A stretch of DNA of 64,000 nt, from the NCBI RefSeq assembly GCF_030445035.2, contig NC_080694.1, forward strand, positions 71,625,147 through 71,689,146, read 5' to 3'. The translations under genes and the position numbers were made by a program. Source of the stretch: Dasypus novemcinctus (taxonomy: Eukaryota; Chordata; Mammalia; Cingulata; Dasypodidae). Every line of letters begins with the position of its first letter. Position 1 is the stretch's first letter. Shown piece after piece: positions 11,311 to 22,300 of the stretch. The notes beneath the pieces were generated by a model that had not been told where the DNA came from, ran no database searches, and saw only the letters and a program-made list of their open reading frames with translations.

Positions 11311-14060
11311 TATGGCAGGGGGGAATCATCAGGGGGAAGGGGGTCGGGAGGTGGAAGGTCGGCAGGGCCGTGTGGAGTGAAGGGCTTAACAAGACGAGCA
11401 GGGATCCAGACAGGCTGGGGTGCAGATTCCGGGAAGACGCAGGCAAATCCTCGCCCTTGGGTGAGAAGGGGCGCTGGTCCGGTCCACTTGCTAGTGAGCC
11501 GGTCGCGCCAGAGGACGAGAGGGGCCGGAGTGGGCCGGTAAGAGGGCCCCCAGTGCTTGTGGACGGGCAAAAGCCCCTCAGAGTCAAAGGTCATCAGGTT
11601 GTGCTGGATGAGCACTTGCGTGACTGTTTCACGTGGGGTGAGGCGGGGTTGAGTCTCTCTAGTCTTCTGGACGAGGATCTTGAGGGTTTGGTGAATTCTT
11701 TCAACAAGTCCTTGGCCTTGCGGGTTGTATGCGATGCCGAAGTGGTGGGTGATGTTGTAGAGCTTCACAAACTCGGCAAAGGCGGCGCTGCGGTAGGCGG
11801 GGCCATTATCTGTCTTTATGTCCCAAGGGACTCCCAAGAAGAGGATGGCTTCCCGGAGCGCTTGAGTGGCATACTTGGCAGACTCTCCCGGGAGGGCGAC
11901 GGCGTAGCAGAGGTGCGAAAACATATCGATGGCAACATGAAGGAACTTCCATCGGCCAAAGGAAGCGACATGTGTGACATCTAATTGCCATCTAGAGTTG
12001 GGCCGCAATCCGCGCGGGTTGACACCCTGGGGCTGGAGTGGCCCCAGGGGCAGCAAAGGTGCGCAGGAGCGGCACGCACGCACCAGATGTTTGCATGTCT
12101 CGATGGGAAGTTCTGGGAGGAGTCGATGGAGGGCGGGCGCACCAAGATGGAAGCGCGCATGCAAGGTCTTTGCCTGGTTGATAATGTCTCCTACGGCAGC
12201 TGCGGGGCTGAGGGCATTGATGGAAGCACCTTGGGCGGCCTGGTCAGCGAGATGGTTGCCGTGAGCCAAGGGGCCTGGGAGGCCTGAGTGGCTCCTAACA
12301 TGGGCAATGAACCAGGGTTGTCGCCGCCTCTCTAAGAGGAGTTGAAGGTCAGCTAAGGCCAGGTTGATGTCCCGGTTGCCGATGCTAGCAGGCGGCAGGA
12401 AGGCCGCAAAGGCAAGGATACGAGAGACCTGCAGGCAGTAGAGACTGTCCGTGAAGATATTTACTGGCTGGTCCTGGAGGTATTGGAGAGCCAGAGTGAC
12501 GGCTTTCAATTCGGCCACTTGGACAGAGCTGCTATGTCAGCGGGTGTGGCAGAGGGGTTGTGTGGAGTTTGGCTTGTAGAGGACTATAGCAAGGCAGTGC
12601 TTGGAGGCGTCAGTGAAGGCGATGGCGGCGTTGGGGAGTGGCTTGGAGGACGGGAACGGGAAATGGTCAGGAGCTGCGACGGGGAGCGTGCTGAGGCCTT
12701 GTATGAGGCGGTGCTGGGGGAAGTGATTATCGAATGGGCCGGAGAATAGGAGGAACAGTGCCTGCATATCTATGGAGTCCTTTAGCAAGTGAGTGACCTG
12801 CTGAGTTGTAAGGGGCCAAATGATGACATCTGGATGACGCCCGTAATGGTGGGTGGAGCGCTCAACAAGGGCGATGGCGAGCTGCGCGAACAGGACGGAT
12901 TGGGGGGTGATTTTGCGAAGCTTGCTTTTGGCTAAATGGGCCCACAGGAGTGGACCGTCCTGCCAGATGAGGCCAGTGGGGGTCCCACGGGTGGGAAGGA
13001 CAAGTCCTGCAAATGGCTTGTCTGGGTCTATTCGCTGGAGCTAGCAGTCCATTAGGGCAGAGTTGACACAGCTCAGGGCGCACTCTGCTTCATACGACAG
13101 GGTGACCCTCTTTGTGGGTGCCTGTGATGGTGGGCCAGTGGTCTGAAGGAGCTGGAACAGAGGCTGCAGCTGATGTGTGGTGACTGGCAGCGACGGGCGC
13201 AGCCAGTTGAGCTGGCCACAAAGCTGTTGGAGATCATGGAGCGTCATGGTTTTGGGGACGTTTATAAGCGGCGCCATGGGCGTGACCGTTTCCAAGATTT
13301 CAAAGCCCAAGAATTGAAACGGTGGGTAGAAAACGGCTTTCTCTATGTTGATCTGAAGACCGATATCTTTCAGATTGGAGAGAAGACTGGCAACTATAGC
13401 TTGTAGTTTTGGCTCGCTCGGATGGGCTACAAGGATGTCATCCATGTAATGCACGATAGTGGCCTCGGAGGTTAAGGGCTCAATAGCAGTAGCCACAAAC
13501 AGCTGGCAGATGGCAGGGCTGTTCTTCATGCCTTGGGGGAGGACTTTCCACTGATACCGTTTGGCAGGCCGGTGGTGGTTGGGCTGGGGAACAGTAAAGG
13601 CGAACCGTGGGCGGTCATCCGGATGCAGGGGGATAGAGAAGAAGCAGTCCTTGATGTCGAGGACTGCCACATACCAATCTCGCGGAAAGGCTGATGGGTG
13701 AGGCATGCCGGGCTGAGGAGAGCCCATGAGTTTGATGTGCTTGTTAACCTCTCGCAGGTCGTGGAGGAGGCGTGGCTTGCCAGATTTTTTGATGATGAAA
13801 AAAATGGGAGTATTGTATGGACTGGTGGAGGGCTCAACATGGCCAGCACGGAGCTGCTCTTCCACGAGGTCCTGAAGAATAGCTAGTTTCGGGGCAGTCA
13901 TAGGCCATTGCTCCACCCAAATGGGTTCCTCTGTGTCCCATTGCAGAGGAACGGGTGCTGGAGGTCGAACGCGAGCAACGGCCAAAACTATTGGGGGGGC
14001 AGCGATGGCTGCGAAGTAAAAAGAACGGCGCCTGACTGGTGAAGAATGTCGCGCCCCCAA
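11310..14060 (-). pseudogene. pol: pol: reverse transcriptase, RNase H, integrase
   Basis: One reading frame runs throughout, broken only by TAG at 13041-13043 (end of the RT thumb/connection) and TGA at 12537-12539 (inside RNase H). The frame is -1 relative to pro, overlapping it at 14060-13988. Reverse transcriptase: conserved fingers (SPYNTPIFFIIKKSGK), palm (VLDIKDCFFSIPLHP) and the YMDD site at 13437-13448. RNase H: acidic residues in AFTDAS, AELKAV, FTDSLY and NHLADQ. Integrase: zinc-binding H-x3-H and C-x2-C (HARFH, CRSC), then catalytic D (QLDVTH), D (KTDNGP) and E (LVERIHQ) with 35 residues between the last two. A C-terminal domain resembles betaretroviral integrases (GPAPLLTQGRG). 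No canonical pro-pol slippery heptamer was seen in the overlap. Confidence 0.93.
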
Positions 14061-14416
14061 AGGACTTGCTTGATATCCCTGAGAACCAGGGGACGGAAGA
14101 ACCCTGACCGTCCATCGGTGTCATGCCAGGCAAGATCTTCAGCCGCCTGTTGTGAGGAGGACTGGCCTGTGGCGCCTACGATGACGGGTCCGGCTGTGAG
14201 TGGGAAGTCACGAGCTTGGGAGAGTGGGATGCAGGAGATTTCGGCGCCGGTGTCAAGAAGGCCGTCCATCCACTTTCCATTGACCTTGATGGTGAGGCGC
14301 GGCTGCGAAGCGGGCGACATGGGAACGGACCAGTGGATGCCTATGGGCGGGGCTGGCACGGGGCGATTGGAGCCTCTTGATGGCGGGGCTGAGGCTTGCC
14401 CCGCTGCCCGTTTAAA
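13988..14416 (-). CDS. pro: pro: retroviral aspartic protease
   Basis: Read in the -1 frame from the gag slippery site (14416-14410) to the stop at 13988-13990, with no interruption. The active-site motif is LLDTGAEISC (DTGA at 14254-14243). A flap-like GATGQ follows, and the C-terminal WGRDILHQSGAVL matches the conserved LWGRDxL-type end of retroviral proteases. Only about 54 residues separate the frameshift site from the DTG, so there is no room for the dUTPase domain that MMTV-type and MPMV-type pro genes carry before the protease. It would be made only as a Gag-Pro fusion by ribosomal frameshifting. Confidence 0.88.
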   Translation of the reverse strand, partial: FKRAAGQASAPPSRGSNRPVPAPPIGIHWSVPMSPASQPRLTIKVNGKWMDGLLDTGAEISCIPLSQARDFPLTAGPVIVGATGQSSSQQAAEDLAWHDTDGRSGFFRPLVLRDIKQVLWGRDILHQSGAVLFTSQPSLPPQ

Positions 14417-16210
14417 GGCTGTCTCGGAACACGGCAATCGCGAGCCCAATGATACCCTTTTCCACAGCGCGGGCAGGGGGTGGAGGGCGGCCGGGCGGCA
14501 GGAACAGGGCGCGGTGGTGGCACCATAGGCTGGACTACGGGGGGTTGCGGCGGAGCCGGAAGGTTGGGGCACTCGCGAGCGAAGTGGCCCAATTCGCCGC
14601 AGTGGAAGCAGGTGTTGGCTGTTTGGACTGCCGCGACAATAGCCGCTGCAAGCGCAGATGCTTGCCCAGAAACTCCGGAGCATGCGAGGACCCAGTCTTG
14701 GAGCGGCTTGTCACGAAGGGGACGAATGATGGCTTTGCAAGCTGGGTTAGCCCCCTCCTGCAGGATGTCCTTAACGAAGGACTCGCGGGCTGCATTGCCG
14801 ACGACTCGCCTCTCTGCAGCGGCCTGCACACGAGCTACGAACTCATTAAACGGCTCCTCGGGTTTTTGGAAAAGCTTCATGAGGGGCTCTGGGGTGGCCG
14901 CGGCGCACGAACGGAAGGCTCGAAAAACACAGTCACGGAGCTGGATGAAAAACCCAGGCGGGGTGGCAGTGTAGGCGCTGGGATCGCCGTAAGGGCCGAA
15001 CCCGAGAAATGCGTTTGCAGGGTAATGCACACCCTGACGAGCATTGTCGGCAATCTGATTGTCGATCAGGACACCGAGATGGGCTCGCCAGTCAATGAAT
15101 TGCCCGGGGGAGAGAACTGCTCGGGCTAGAGAGATCCAATCGTAAGGGATGCAGCGAGGGATGGTCATACGCTCGAGAAGGTCTTGGGCATGAGGGCTGG
15201 CAAGGCCATCCTCTTTTATCGCGTTGCGGAGCATTTGGATGTCTTTGGGAGAAAAGGGGACCCACGCTTGTGGGCTCTGCGGAGTGCGAGCGGGATTGAG
15301 GGGGAACATCTGAGCCAGAGGCGGAGTGGGGGAGGTGAGAAAGGCGGTGTCGTACGCTGGCGGAGGAGGATTCACGACGCTCCCGCTATTGCTGGAGCAG
15401 GCGGGAGGTGAAGCGGGCCATGGAGGTGAGGCATTGGCGGTGCCACCGGGCGCCGGCCAGGAGGGCGTGGCGGCAACGGTGTTCCTGATTGGCCAAGATG
15501 GCGGCACGGTGACGTCACGCCTGACATCACTTCTGGCCTCGGGCCAAGATGGAGGAGTGGCCACGTCATTTCCAGGTACAGGCCAAGATGGCACCAGAGG
15601 CTCTGCCGGTTTAGCCGAAAATGGTGATCGGCAGGCATCCGGGACGGGACTGGATGGCGACGAGACAGGAAGAGGTGGGTAAAGGCGGGAAGAGGGCGCC
15701 GAGGAAGAAGAAGGAGGAGGTGCGCCATGTTGGCATTGTTTGCAGGATGCGGTGGGGGGGGAGAAGGCGGGGGGTCCCATGTTGGTTGGGGTCCGGATCG
15801 GAGGCTGTGGGGGGATCCAGTTCGAGCGCGGCCTCTAGCTGGGCGGACAGAGAACGAGCATCGTCGTCTCCATCAGGATCGCAGGTGAGAGGGTGGCTAG
15901 GCTCACAGGCGAGAGCGGAGGCAGGGGAGGGCACACCTTGGAGACAGGCGCGGATAGCGACGAGGGTCGGGATAAGGCCGGGGGGAAACTGCTTGCGATC
16001 GTGCTCCATAGCGGACGTCACCCGCTGAATTAAACGTTCGTAGGTCTCTGGGCTCCAGAGAGCACAGGTGACGAGCCAAGGGTTAAAGGGTAGGAGAAGG
16101 TCCCAATACCGCTGTAGCTGACGGAGAGAGATCTTCACGTGGTGAGTCTCTAAGAGGGCAGCGAGCAGGCGGACTTGAGGAACCTGACGGGATGAGAGGG
16201 AGGCCCCCAT
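14341..16210 (-). pseudogene. gag: gag: matrix, capsid, nucleocapsid, one frame break
   Basis: Start chosen at ATG 16210 because it gives MGASLSSRQ, a myristoylation-type N-terminus. The helical matrix continues to about 15780. The frame then changes, most likely within the C8 run at 15754-15761 or the C6 run at 15769-15774. The second frame is open to the TAG at 14341-14343. It contains a Pro-rich spacer with five repeats of a PSWP-like unit, a PPxY late-budding motif (PPAY, 15363-15352), a capsid with a major-homology-like segment (PEEPFNEFVARVQ), and two CCHC zinc knuckles (CFHCGELGHFAREC at 14610-14569 and CPRCGKGYHWARDC at 14475-14434). Spliced, frame-correct protein not reconstructed here. 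Length and domain order are normal for class II gag. Confidence 0.92.
14371..14416 (-). promoter_or_regulatory. -1 ribosomal frameshift signal, gag-pro
   Basis: The slippery heptamer T TTA AAC occurs at 14416-14410, in the gag frame (CCT TTA AAC). A 5-nt spacer GGGCA follows (14409-14405). Stem 1 is GCGGGGC (14404-14398) pairing with GCCCCGC (14389-14383). The loop between them contains AGCCTC (14396-14391), which pairs with GAGGCT downstream (14376-14371), giving an H-type pseudoknot. Single unpaired A residues lie at both ends of the loop strand, and a 6-nt loop crosses stem 1. The pro frame is exactly -1 to gag, as this signal would produce. Confidence 0.85.
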
Positions 16211-16348
16211 CGCGGCAGAGGGCTCAGGAGGGGGGTGAAGGGAGCAACGCCGGAGAGTCCCTACCTTGAGCGGCGGCACGGGAGGACGGCGATGGGTCCC
16301 GTGCGAGGGGTCAGCAGCGGGCTGGCCAGACAAGGGGCCGTAGCTGGG

Positions 16349-16366
16349 GTCCCTGTTCGGGCGCCA
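16349..16366 (-). other. Primer binding site, tRNA-Lys3 type
   Basis: In element orientation TGGCGCCCGAACAGGGAC lies two bases (GG) after the 5' LTR. All 18 bases match the primer site complementary to the 3' end of tRNA-Lys3, as used by MMTV and lentiviruses. About 140 bp separate it from the gag start. Confidence 0.95.
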
Positions 16367-16368
16367 CC

Positions 16369-16908
16369 TGTTGGCCTCTGCTGCGGCACTGCAGGCGGGT
16401 CACTGCAGGCGAGTCGCTGCCGGGGATCGGGCCTACGCCACGGCCTGACCGGGGCGGCAGCGGGCGGCTCAAGGCTTGGGGGACGCGCGGTTCGATGGAG
16501 GAAAAACCACGGAGACGAGGTCTATGCGCAGGTCTGATTTTATTCGGGAAGTACATGGGGTTTTATAGTGTCATGGAGGTGGGGAGGTTGTGGGAGGGGC
16601 ATGTCCGTGGGGCAGCTGAGGATTGGCTGCAGAGGCAAGGGCGGACCTGCGGTCTATGACGTAAGCCATTGATGGCAGAGGGGGTTGTTTCCGAGGTTGT
16701 GCCGGGGCGGATCCGGGATGAGGGCAGTTGAAATGAGGCGGAGAGAACAGCGATCGGCTGGGAGGGGGAAGATAACAGTGGCTGGGAGGAGGGGCAGAGG
16801 GAGGCAGCAGCACAAACTGCTGCTGAGAAGGGCCATAATACAGGGAGGTTACGAGGAACAGGCGGGCAAAGTGTAAGGAAGTGAAAGGCAGGGTGGGAGC
16901 AGGGGACA
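16369..16908 (-). mobile_element. 5' LTR of the provirus
   Basis: 540 bp, the same length as the 3' LTR, with the same TG...CA ends. The TATA box (TATAAAA) is at 16561-16567 and AATAAA at 16539-16544 in minus orientation, about 17 nt apart. The plus-strand neighbour beyond 16914 is LINE-1 5' UTR. Confidence 0.95.
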
Positions 16909-16914
16909 CTTACC

Positions 16915-18169
16915 TTTTGGACTGACTCTTTGAGTGAATGTGAGAAATTTGGTGAGAGATGCCGAAGGGGCCAGGTGAGCACAGGCTCATTTATTTGGTC
17001 TTTCCCACCTTTTTTTTTTTTTTTTTTTTTTTTTTTTGAGCTCGGAGGAACATTTCAGCTGGATTGGTGAGAGCCTGGGAAGAAAGGAGAGGTAAATCTT
17101 CTGAGAAAGCCCAATTTACCCTAAATGCCCTGGGATAGGAACCTTGGTCTGGGAGAAGGTGGAGTCAGAAAATCAATTAACCCTCCCCTAGCGCACTTAA
17201 GGGAAGGGGGCTGTAGGATGTGATTTTCTAAGCTTCCAATAGCATATTTGGGGTTCCTGGTGACGTGTAGGAGCTCTCTTGCTGGAAATAAAGAGTCACT
17301 GTTTTCTGTGCTGAGTGGTTCAACAAAGACCTACTTGAATCTCATACTGGACCCATCATGGAGCTTTCCTGCTGCCCTGGGAGAGAGGGAAGTGAAGAAG
17401 AAAGAAAGGGGGAACTTCAGATTCCTAAGCATTTTATTTAACAGCAAAGATGATTCTTTATTTGAACCTTTGTGGGGTTTTTTTGTTGGTTTGTCTTCTT
17501 GTTTTTCCTTCCAATTCCCCCCCACCCAAGGCCCTTTATCTTTTCTTTTTTTCTCTTTCTCTTTTTGTTGCTTGCATTGCTCCACCCTTTTACCCTCCAC
17601 ACTTTTTTTCTTTTTCTCAATTTATCTTCTTTTTTATTTATTTTTTTAATATTAGGTGCTGCAGGGAGTGCTTCATATTTGCTCTATTTCCTCATCCTCC
17701 ATTTCCTCTTTTCTGTGTGTATTGATTTTGGCCACCTACACTATCCCCTTTCCCCTACATCTTTCTATCCTCCATCATGTATTGTTTCTCTTACATTCCA
17801 CCTCCCTTTCTTTGGCCTGCAAATTGTCTGGCATTTTATTTCTAATACCATTGCTCTATTTTCTGTCTTTCATTCACTCTGTATATTATTGTCTTTCTTT
17901 TCTCTGTCCCTCTCTCCTGAAAACACTAGCTTTTTAATTCATACTATATTCCTCCCCATATTCAGTTGAATGTCTCATTATAGGTACTGCACTTTACTTA
18001 CTGTTATAACTCTACACAGATTACATGAGATTAATATCCATTCTCCAAGATCTCATATGATTCCTCTGTTAACATTTACTATCAATATTACTATTATACA
18101 TTTACTTTTCTTACTCATTTTGCTTTCTGTGGCCATAATATTTTCCTTCAAGTAAACTTAGCCAGCAAA
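16915..18169 (+). mobile_element. Plus-strand LINE-1, 5' UTR second part
   Basis: This continues the 5' UTR broken at 9713. It includes a 28-base T run (17010-17037) and a long pyrimidine-rich tract (about 17460-17960). Open frames in the tract give hydrophobic Phe/Leu/Ser-rich translations only because of its composition. No promoter element can be assigned with confidence. Confidence 0.65.
17010..17037. repeat. Poly(T) run, 28 bases
   Basis: An uninterrupted T homopolymer within the LINE-1 5' UTR. It may be an internal expansion or the tail of a very short minus-strand insertion; no flanking duplication was found. Confidence 0.8.
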
Positions 18170-19205
18170 AAGAAAATAGAAATAGAAGAACAAAGTGACA
18201 GAGAAGACATAACATGTAGGCAAAAACAACAGCTAATTAAACACAAACACTAGACAAAGAAGTTAAGGACCTGATTAAACCTGTCATGATAAATTGATGG
18301 CCAGATAACAACGAAAAACTACAAACCAAACCAATAATCATGAAAACATGCCTCAATCCAAAAACAAACTGAAAACTGGGAAGAGGAGCAGAACATTGAA
18401 CAAGGAATTAAATCTCTCAAACATGTATTAGTGACCAATTTGATAAAGAGAAGAGATTAAGAATATGAAGAAAACACTTGGAGAGAATACAGAAGAAATT
18501 GCAATCATATGCAAAAAGATAAGGGATATGTTGGTGATGAACAGTATAATTAAAGAATTCAAAAACACACACTCAGCAAATAACAGCATTTTAAAAGAGG
18601 CAGAGGAAAGCATTAGTGATGTGGAAAACAGTACATCTGAAATCAAACAGATAGTGGAACTGTTCGATAAAAGGATAGAAAAAAACCACCTGGGACCTAG
18701 GGACCTGAATGACAATGCAAAACGCACAAGCATATGCATTGTAGGCATGCATGAAGAAGAGAAGGGAACGGGGGACAGAAGGGGATTTGAAGGAAATAAT
18801 CGCTGAAAACTTCCCAAATCTACTGAGGGAAAGGGATGTATATGTCCAGGAAGTGCAACACACCCCAAACACCATAAATCCCAACAGGCCTACCTCAAGA
18901 CATATACTTGTCAATTTATCCAATGCTCAAGACAAAGAGAAAATACTAAAAACAGTGAGAGAAAAGAGAACCATCACATACAAAGGAGGCTTCATAAGAT
19001 TAAGTGCAGATTTCTCATCTGAAACCATGGAGGCAAGAAGGCAGTAGTATGACAAAGTCAAGGTACTAAAAGAAAAAAATTTCCAACCAAAAATACTCTA
19101 TGCAGATAAGCTAGCATTAAAAAATGATGGGGAGTTAAAATATTCACAGATATACAGAAACAAAGAGTATGCCATCAAGAATCCTGCCCTTCAAGAAATA
19201 CTATA
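18170..19205 (+). pseudogene. LINE-1 ORF1 (RNA-binding protein), decayed
   Basis: ORF1 encodes the trimeric RNA chaperone of the LINE-1 particle. The N-terminal part (18170-18460) is full of stops. A coiled-coil-like segment follows (18465-18690; KEAEESISDVENSTSEIKQI). After a frame change near 18750-18800, the RRM and C-terminal domain are readable: AENFPNLLRERDVYVQEVQ, RPTSRHILVNL, KGGFIRLSADFSSETMEARR, and further on KEKNFQPKILYADKLALKNDGE. Internal stops include one at 19046-19048. It is degenerate and not translatable as one protein. Confidence 0.8.
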
Positions 19206-19359
19206 GGGAGTTCTGCAGGAAGAAAGAACAAAAAACAGGAGAGGTAGAGTTGGAGGAGAGAGTAAGAGCAACTAAAATGACAAAATGAGGGAAAAAATTT
19301 TTTAAAAAATGAACAAACAAAAATCCAAAGAAAATATGGCTAATATAAATAATTAGTTG

Positions 19360-22300
19360 AAAGTAATAACATTAACATTGAATGTCAATGGATTAAACTC
19401 ACCTGTCAAAAGAATCAGACTGTAAGATTGATTAAGAAAATATGATCCATCTACATGTTGTCTACAAGAAACACATCTTGACCTTATACGGAAGGTTCAA
19501 TGCAGATCAGCAGAATATCCATGTCTACATAAAATAACATGACTTTAAAATGCTGTTTGACCTAAAGTAAGGGGGAAATGGAAAGGAGAAATGAGTTTAT
19601 ATGGCTACGAGTCTCTAAAAAAGAGTCTGGAGGCTGGCAGAAGGATTGCCCTCATGCACAACTGAGCAGAGTCAGAGAGACAGATAAAGCAGATACAACC
19701 CCCAGACATTGGTTCCTTTGAAGGCTAAAGAGACCCATGGGAGTTATGGTCATGGCCGATGGGGTTAACTACCAGGGCAGACGGCCCCTCTTTGGAAATG
19801 GTGTTTATGTGTGATGAATCTGGACTCAGATGGGATCTCCCTTCATAAGACTTTCATGCTAATGTGCTGGAGGTGCAGTTAATGTTGGGGTTTAAGATAT
19901 ATTTAGGGGATTTGAATCTCTGGACTGACAATGTGATAGCCAGGTCCTGAGCCTCAACAGACTCCAGCACCTACAATCTGATCTATTGGACTTACCACAC
20001 TCAGCTAAGATGGAGTTGAAGAAGGACAACCACCACACCATGGAGCCTAGAGTGATTACAACTGAAAATGGGAGGATTGCATCCAGCATCCATGTGGAAT
20101 CTGAGCCTCCTCTTGACATAGAGGTGCAATGGACACAACCAATCCAATGTCCACATAGAAGAGGTGGCATTGGATTGGGAAAAGTGGACATGGTGGACAA
20201 TGGGTATGGGGAAAGGCAGGAAGAGATGAGAGGTGGAGGCATCTTTGGGACATGGAGCTGCCCTGGATGGTGCTTCAGAGGTAATCACCGGACATTGCAA
20301 ATCCTCACAGGGCCCACTGGATGGAATGGCGGAGAGTATGGGCCATGATGTGGACCATTGTCTATGAGGTGCAGAGGTGCCCAAAGATGTACTTACCAAA
20401 TCCAATGGATGTGTCATGATGATGGGAACGAATGTTGTTGGGGGGGGAGAGGGGGGGTGGGGGGTGGGGTTTAATGGGACCTCACATATATATTTTTAAT
20501 GTAATATTATTACAAAGTCAATAAAAAAAAAAAAAGAAACACATCTTAGACCCAGGAATTCAAGGAGGTTGAAAGTGAATGATGGAAAAAAATCTTAAAA
20601 GGAAACAATACCAAAAAAAAAAGGGCAGGAATAGGTAATAAATATCAGACAAAATAGACTGAATGCAAAGCAATAGTGAGCGACAAAGATGGGCACAAAT
20701 TAATACTGAAAGGGATAACTTTTCAAGAAGAATGAACAATCGAAAACATTTATGCTCCTAACAAGGGCGCCACAAAATACATGAGGCAAACACTGGAAAA
20801 ACTAAGGTGCAAGAATAATTACCTCTACAGTTATATTGGGGGTCTTTAATACACCACTATCAACTTTGGACAGAACATCTCAAAAGAGAATCAATAAAGA
20901 AACAAAAACTTTGAAGAGTATATTATAGGAGCTGGACCTAATGGACATATACTGAACATACGCCCCAATACAGAAGGATATGCATACTTCGCAAGTGCAC
21001 ATGGATCTTTCTACAAGATAAACCACATGCTAGGCCACAGAAAAAGTCTCAATGAATTCAGAAAGATGAATATAGCATGAAATAATTTCTCTGAACACAG
21101 TGGAATGAAGCTAGAAATCTGCAAGAGCCAGAGACCCAGATTTGGCAGCAAGATATGGAAATTAAACAACATACGCTTAGAGAAACAGTAGGTCAAGGAG
21201 GAAATGTCAACAGAAATCAATAACCACCTTGAAACTGATGAAAATGATAACACAACATATTCAAACTTATGAGATGCAGCATACACAGTACTGAGAGGAA
21301 AATTTATAGCCATAAAATTATACATCAAAAAAGAAGAGATAAAACCAAAGAAAGAACTGTACACTTGGAGGAATTCATTAAAAAAAAAAAACAGCAACAA
21401 AGTAATGCCAAAGGAAGAAGAAAGAAAGAAATAACAAAGATTAGAGCAGAACTAAATGAAATAGAAAATAAGAAAGCATTTGAAAAAAATAAACAAAACC
21501 AACAGCTGGTTCTTTGAGCAGATCAACAAACTTGACAAACTCTTAGTTAGATTAACAAAGAAAAAAAGAGAGAAGATGCAATTACACAAAATAAGAAAGG
21601 GAAAAGGACATATCACTACTGACCCCACAGAAGTAAAGACAATCATAACAGGACTCTTTGAAAAGCTATATTCCAAAAAGAAGGACAATTTAGAGGAAAT
21701 GGACAAATTCCTAGAAATACAAAGCAGCCTACATTGATGAAAGAAGAAATTGATGATCTCAACAAACCAATCACAAGTAAAGAGATAGAATTAGTCATTA
21801 AAAACCTCCCAACTAAGAAGAGCCCTGGGCCAGATGCTTCGCAGGTGAATTCTACAAAACTTTCTGGCAAAAACTAACACCAATCTTGCTTAACTTTTCC
21901 AAAGAATCAAAACCCAAGGAACATTTCTTATCTCATTCTATGATGCCAACATTACTCTAGTACCAAAGCCAAACAAAGAGACGACAAGAAAGGAAAATTA
22001 CAGACCAATCTCTTTAATGAACCTAGACATGAAAATCCTCACCAAAATACTTGCTAATCTTATTCAACAACACATTAAACAAATTATATACCGAGATCAA
22101 GTGTGATTCATTCCTGGTATGCAAGGCTGGTTCAGCATAATAAAATCAATTAATGTAATACACCATATAAATAGATTGAAGGAAAATAATCACATGATCA
22201 TATCTATAGATGCAGAAAAAGCATTTACCAATGGCAGCACACTCTCTTGATAAAAACACTACAAAAGATTGGAAGAGAAGGACATTTGCTGAATATGATA

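Larger units (their letters stand above)
9714..16908 (-). mobile_element. Betaretrovirus-like (class II) endogenous provirus
   Basis: A complete LTR-to-LTR provirus of about 7.2 kb on the minus strand: 5' LTR 16369-16908, primer site 16349-16366, gag, pro, pol, deleted env, polypurine tract, 3' LTR 9714-10253. It is flanked by a 6-bp direct repeat CTTACC (9708-9713 and 16909-16914), the size made by betaretroviral integrases. The Lys3-type primer site, the gag/pro/pol frame order and the reverse transcriptase wording all fit class II. It is visibly much more GC-rich than the surroundings. Defects seen: one gag frame break, two pol stop codons, and a scrambled and internally deleted env. It sits inside the 5' UTR of a plus-strand LINE-1. 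Nearest described family not determined. Confidence 0.95.

Noticed and set aside
11193-11984. 263-codon plus-strand open frame, and similar frames at 14449-15129 and 14046-14528
   Set aside because: They lie antisense to pol, pro and gag, whose minus-strand translations show real domains. GC-rich sequence with few stop codons explains them.
13988-14060. Slippery heptamer for the pro-pol frameshift
   Set aside because: The overlap has T5 and C7 runs, but neither forms a canonical X XXY YYZ heptamer in the pro frame, so none is annotated.
17472-17969. 165-codon hydrophobic, Phe/Leu-rich plus-strand frame resembling a membrane protein
   Set aside because: It is a translation of the pyrimidine tract of the LINE-1 5' UTR; neighbouring frames look equally hydrophobic and no family feature is present.
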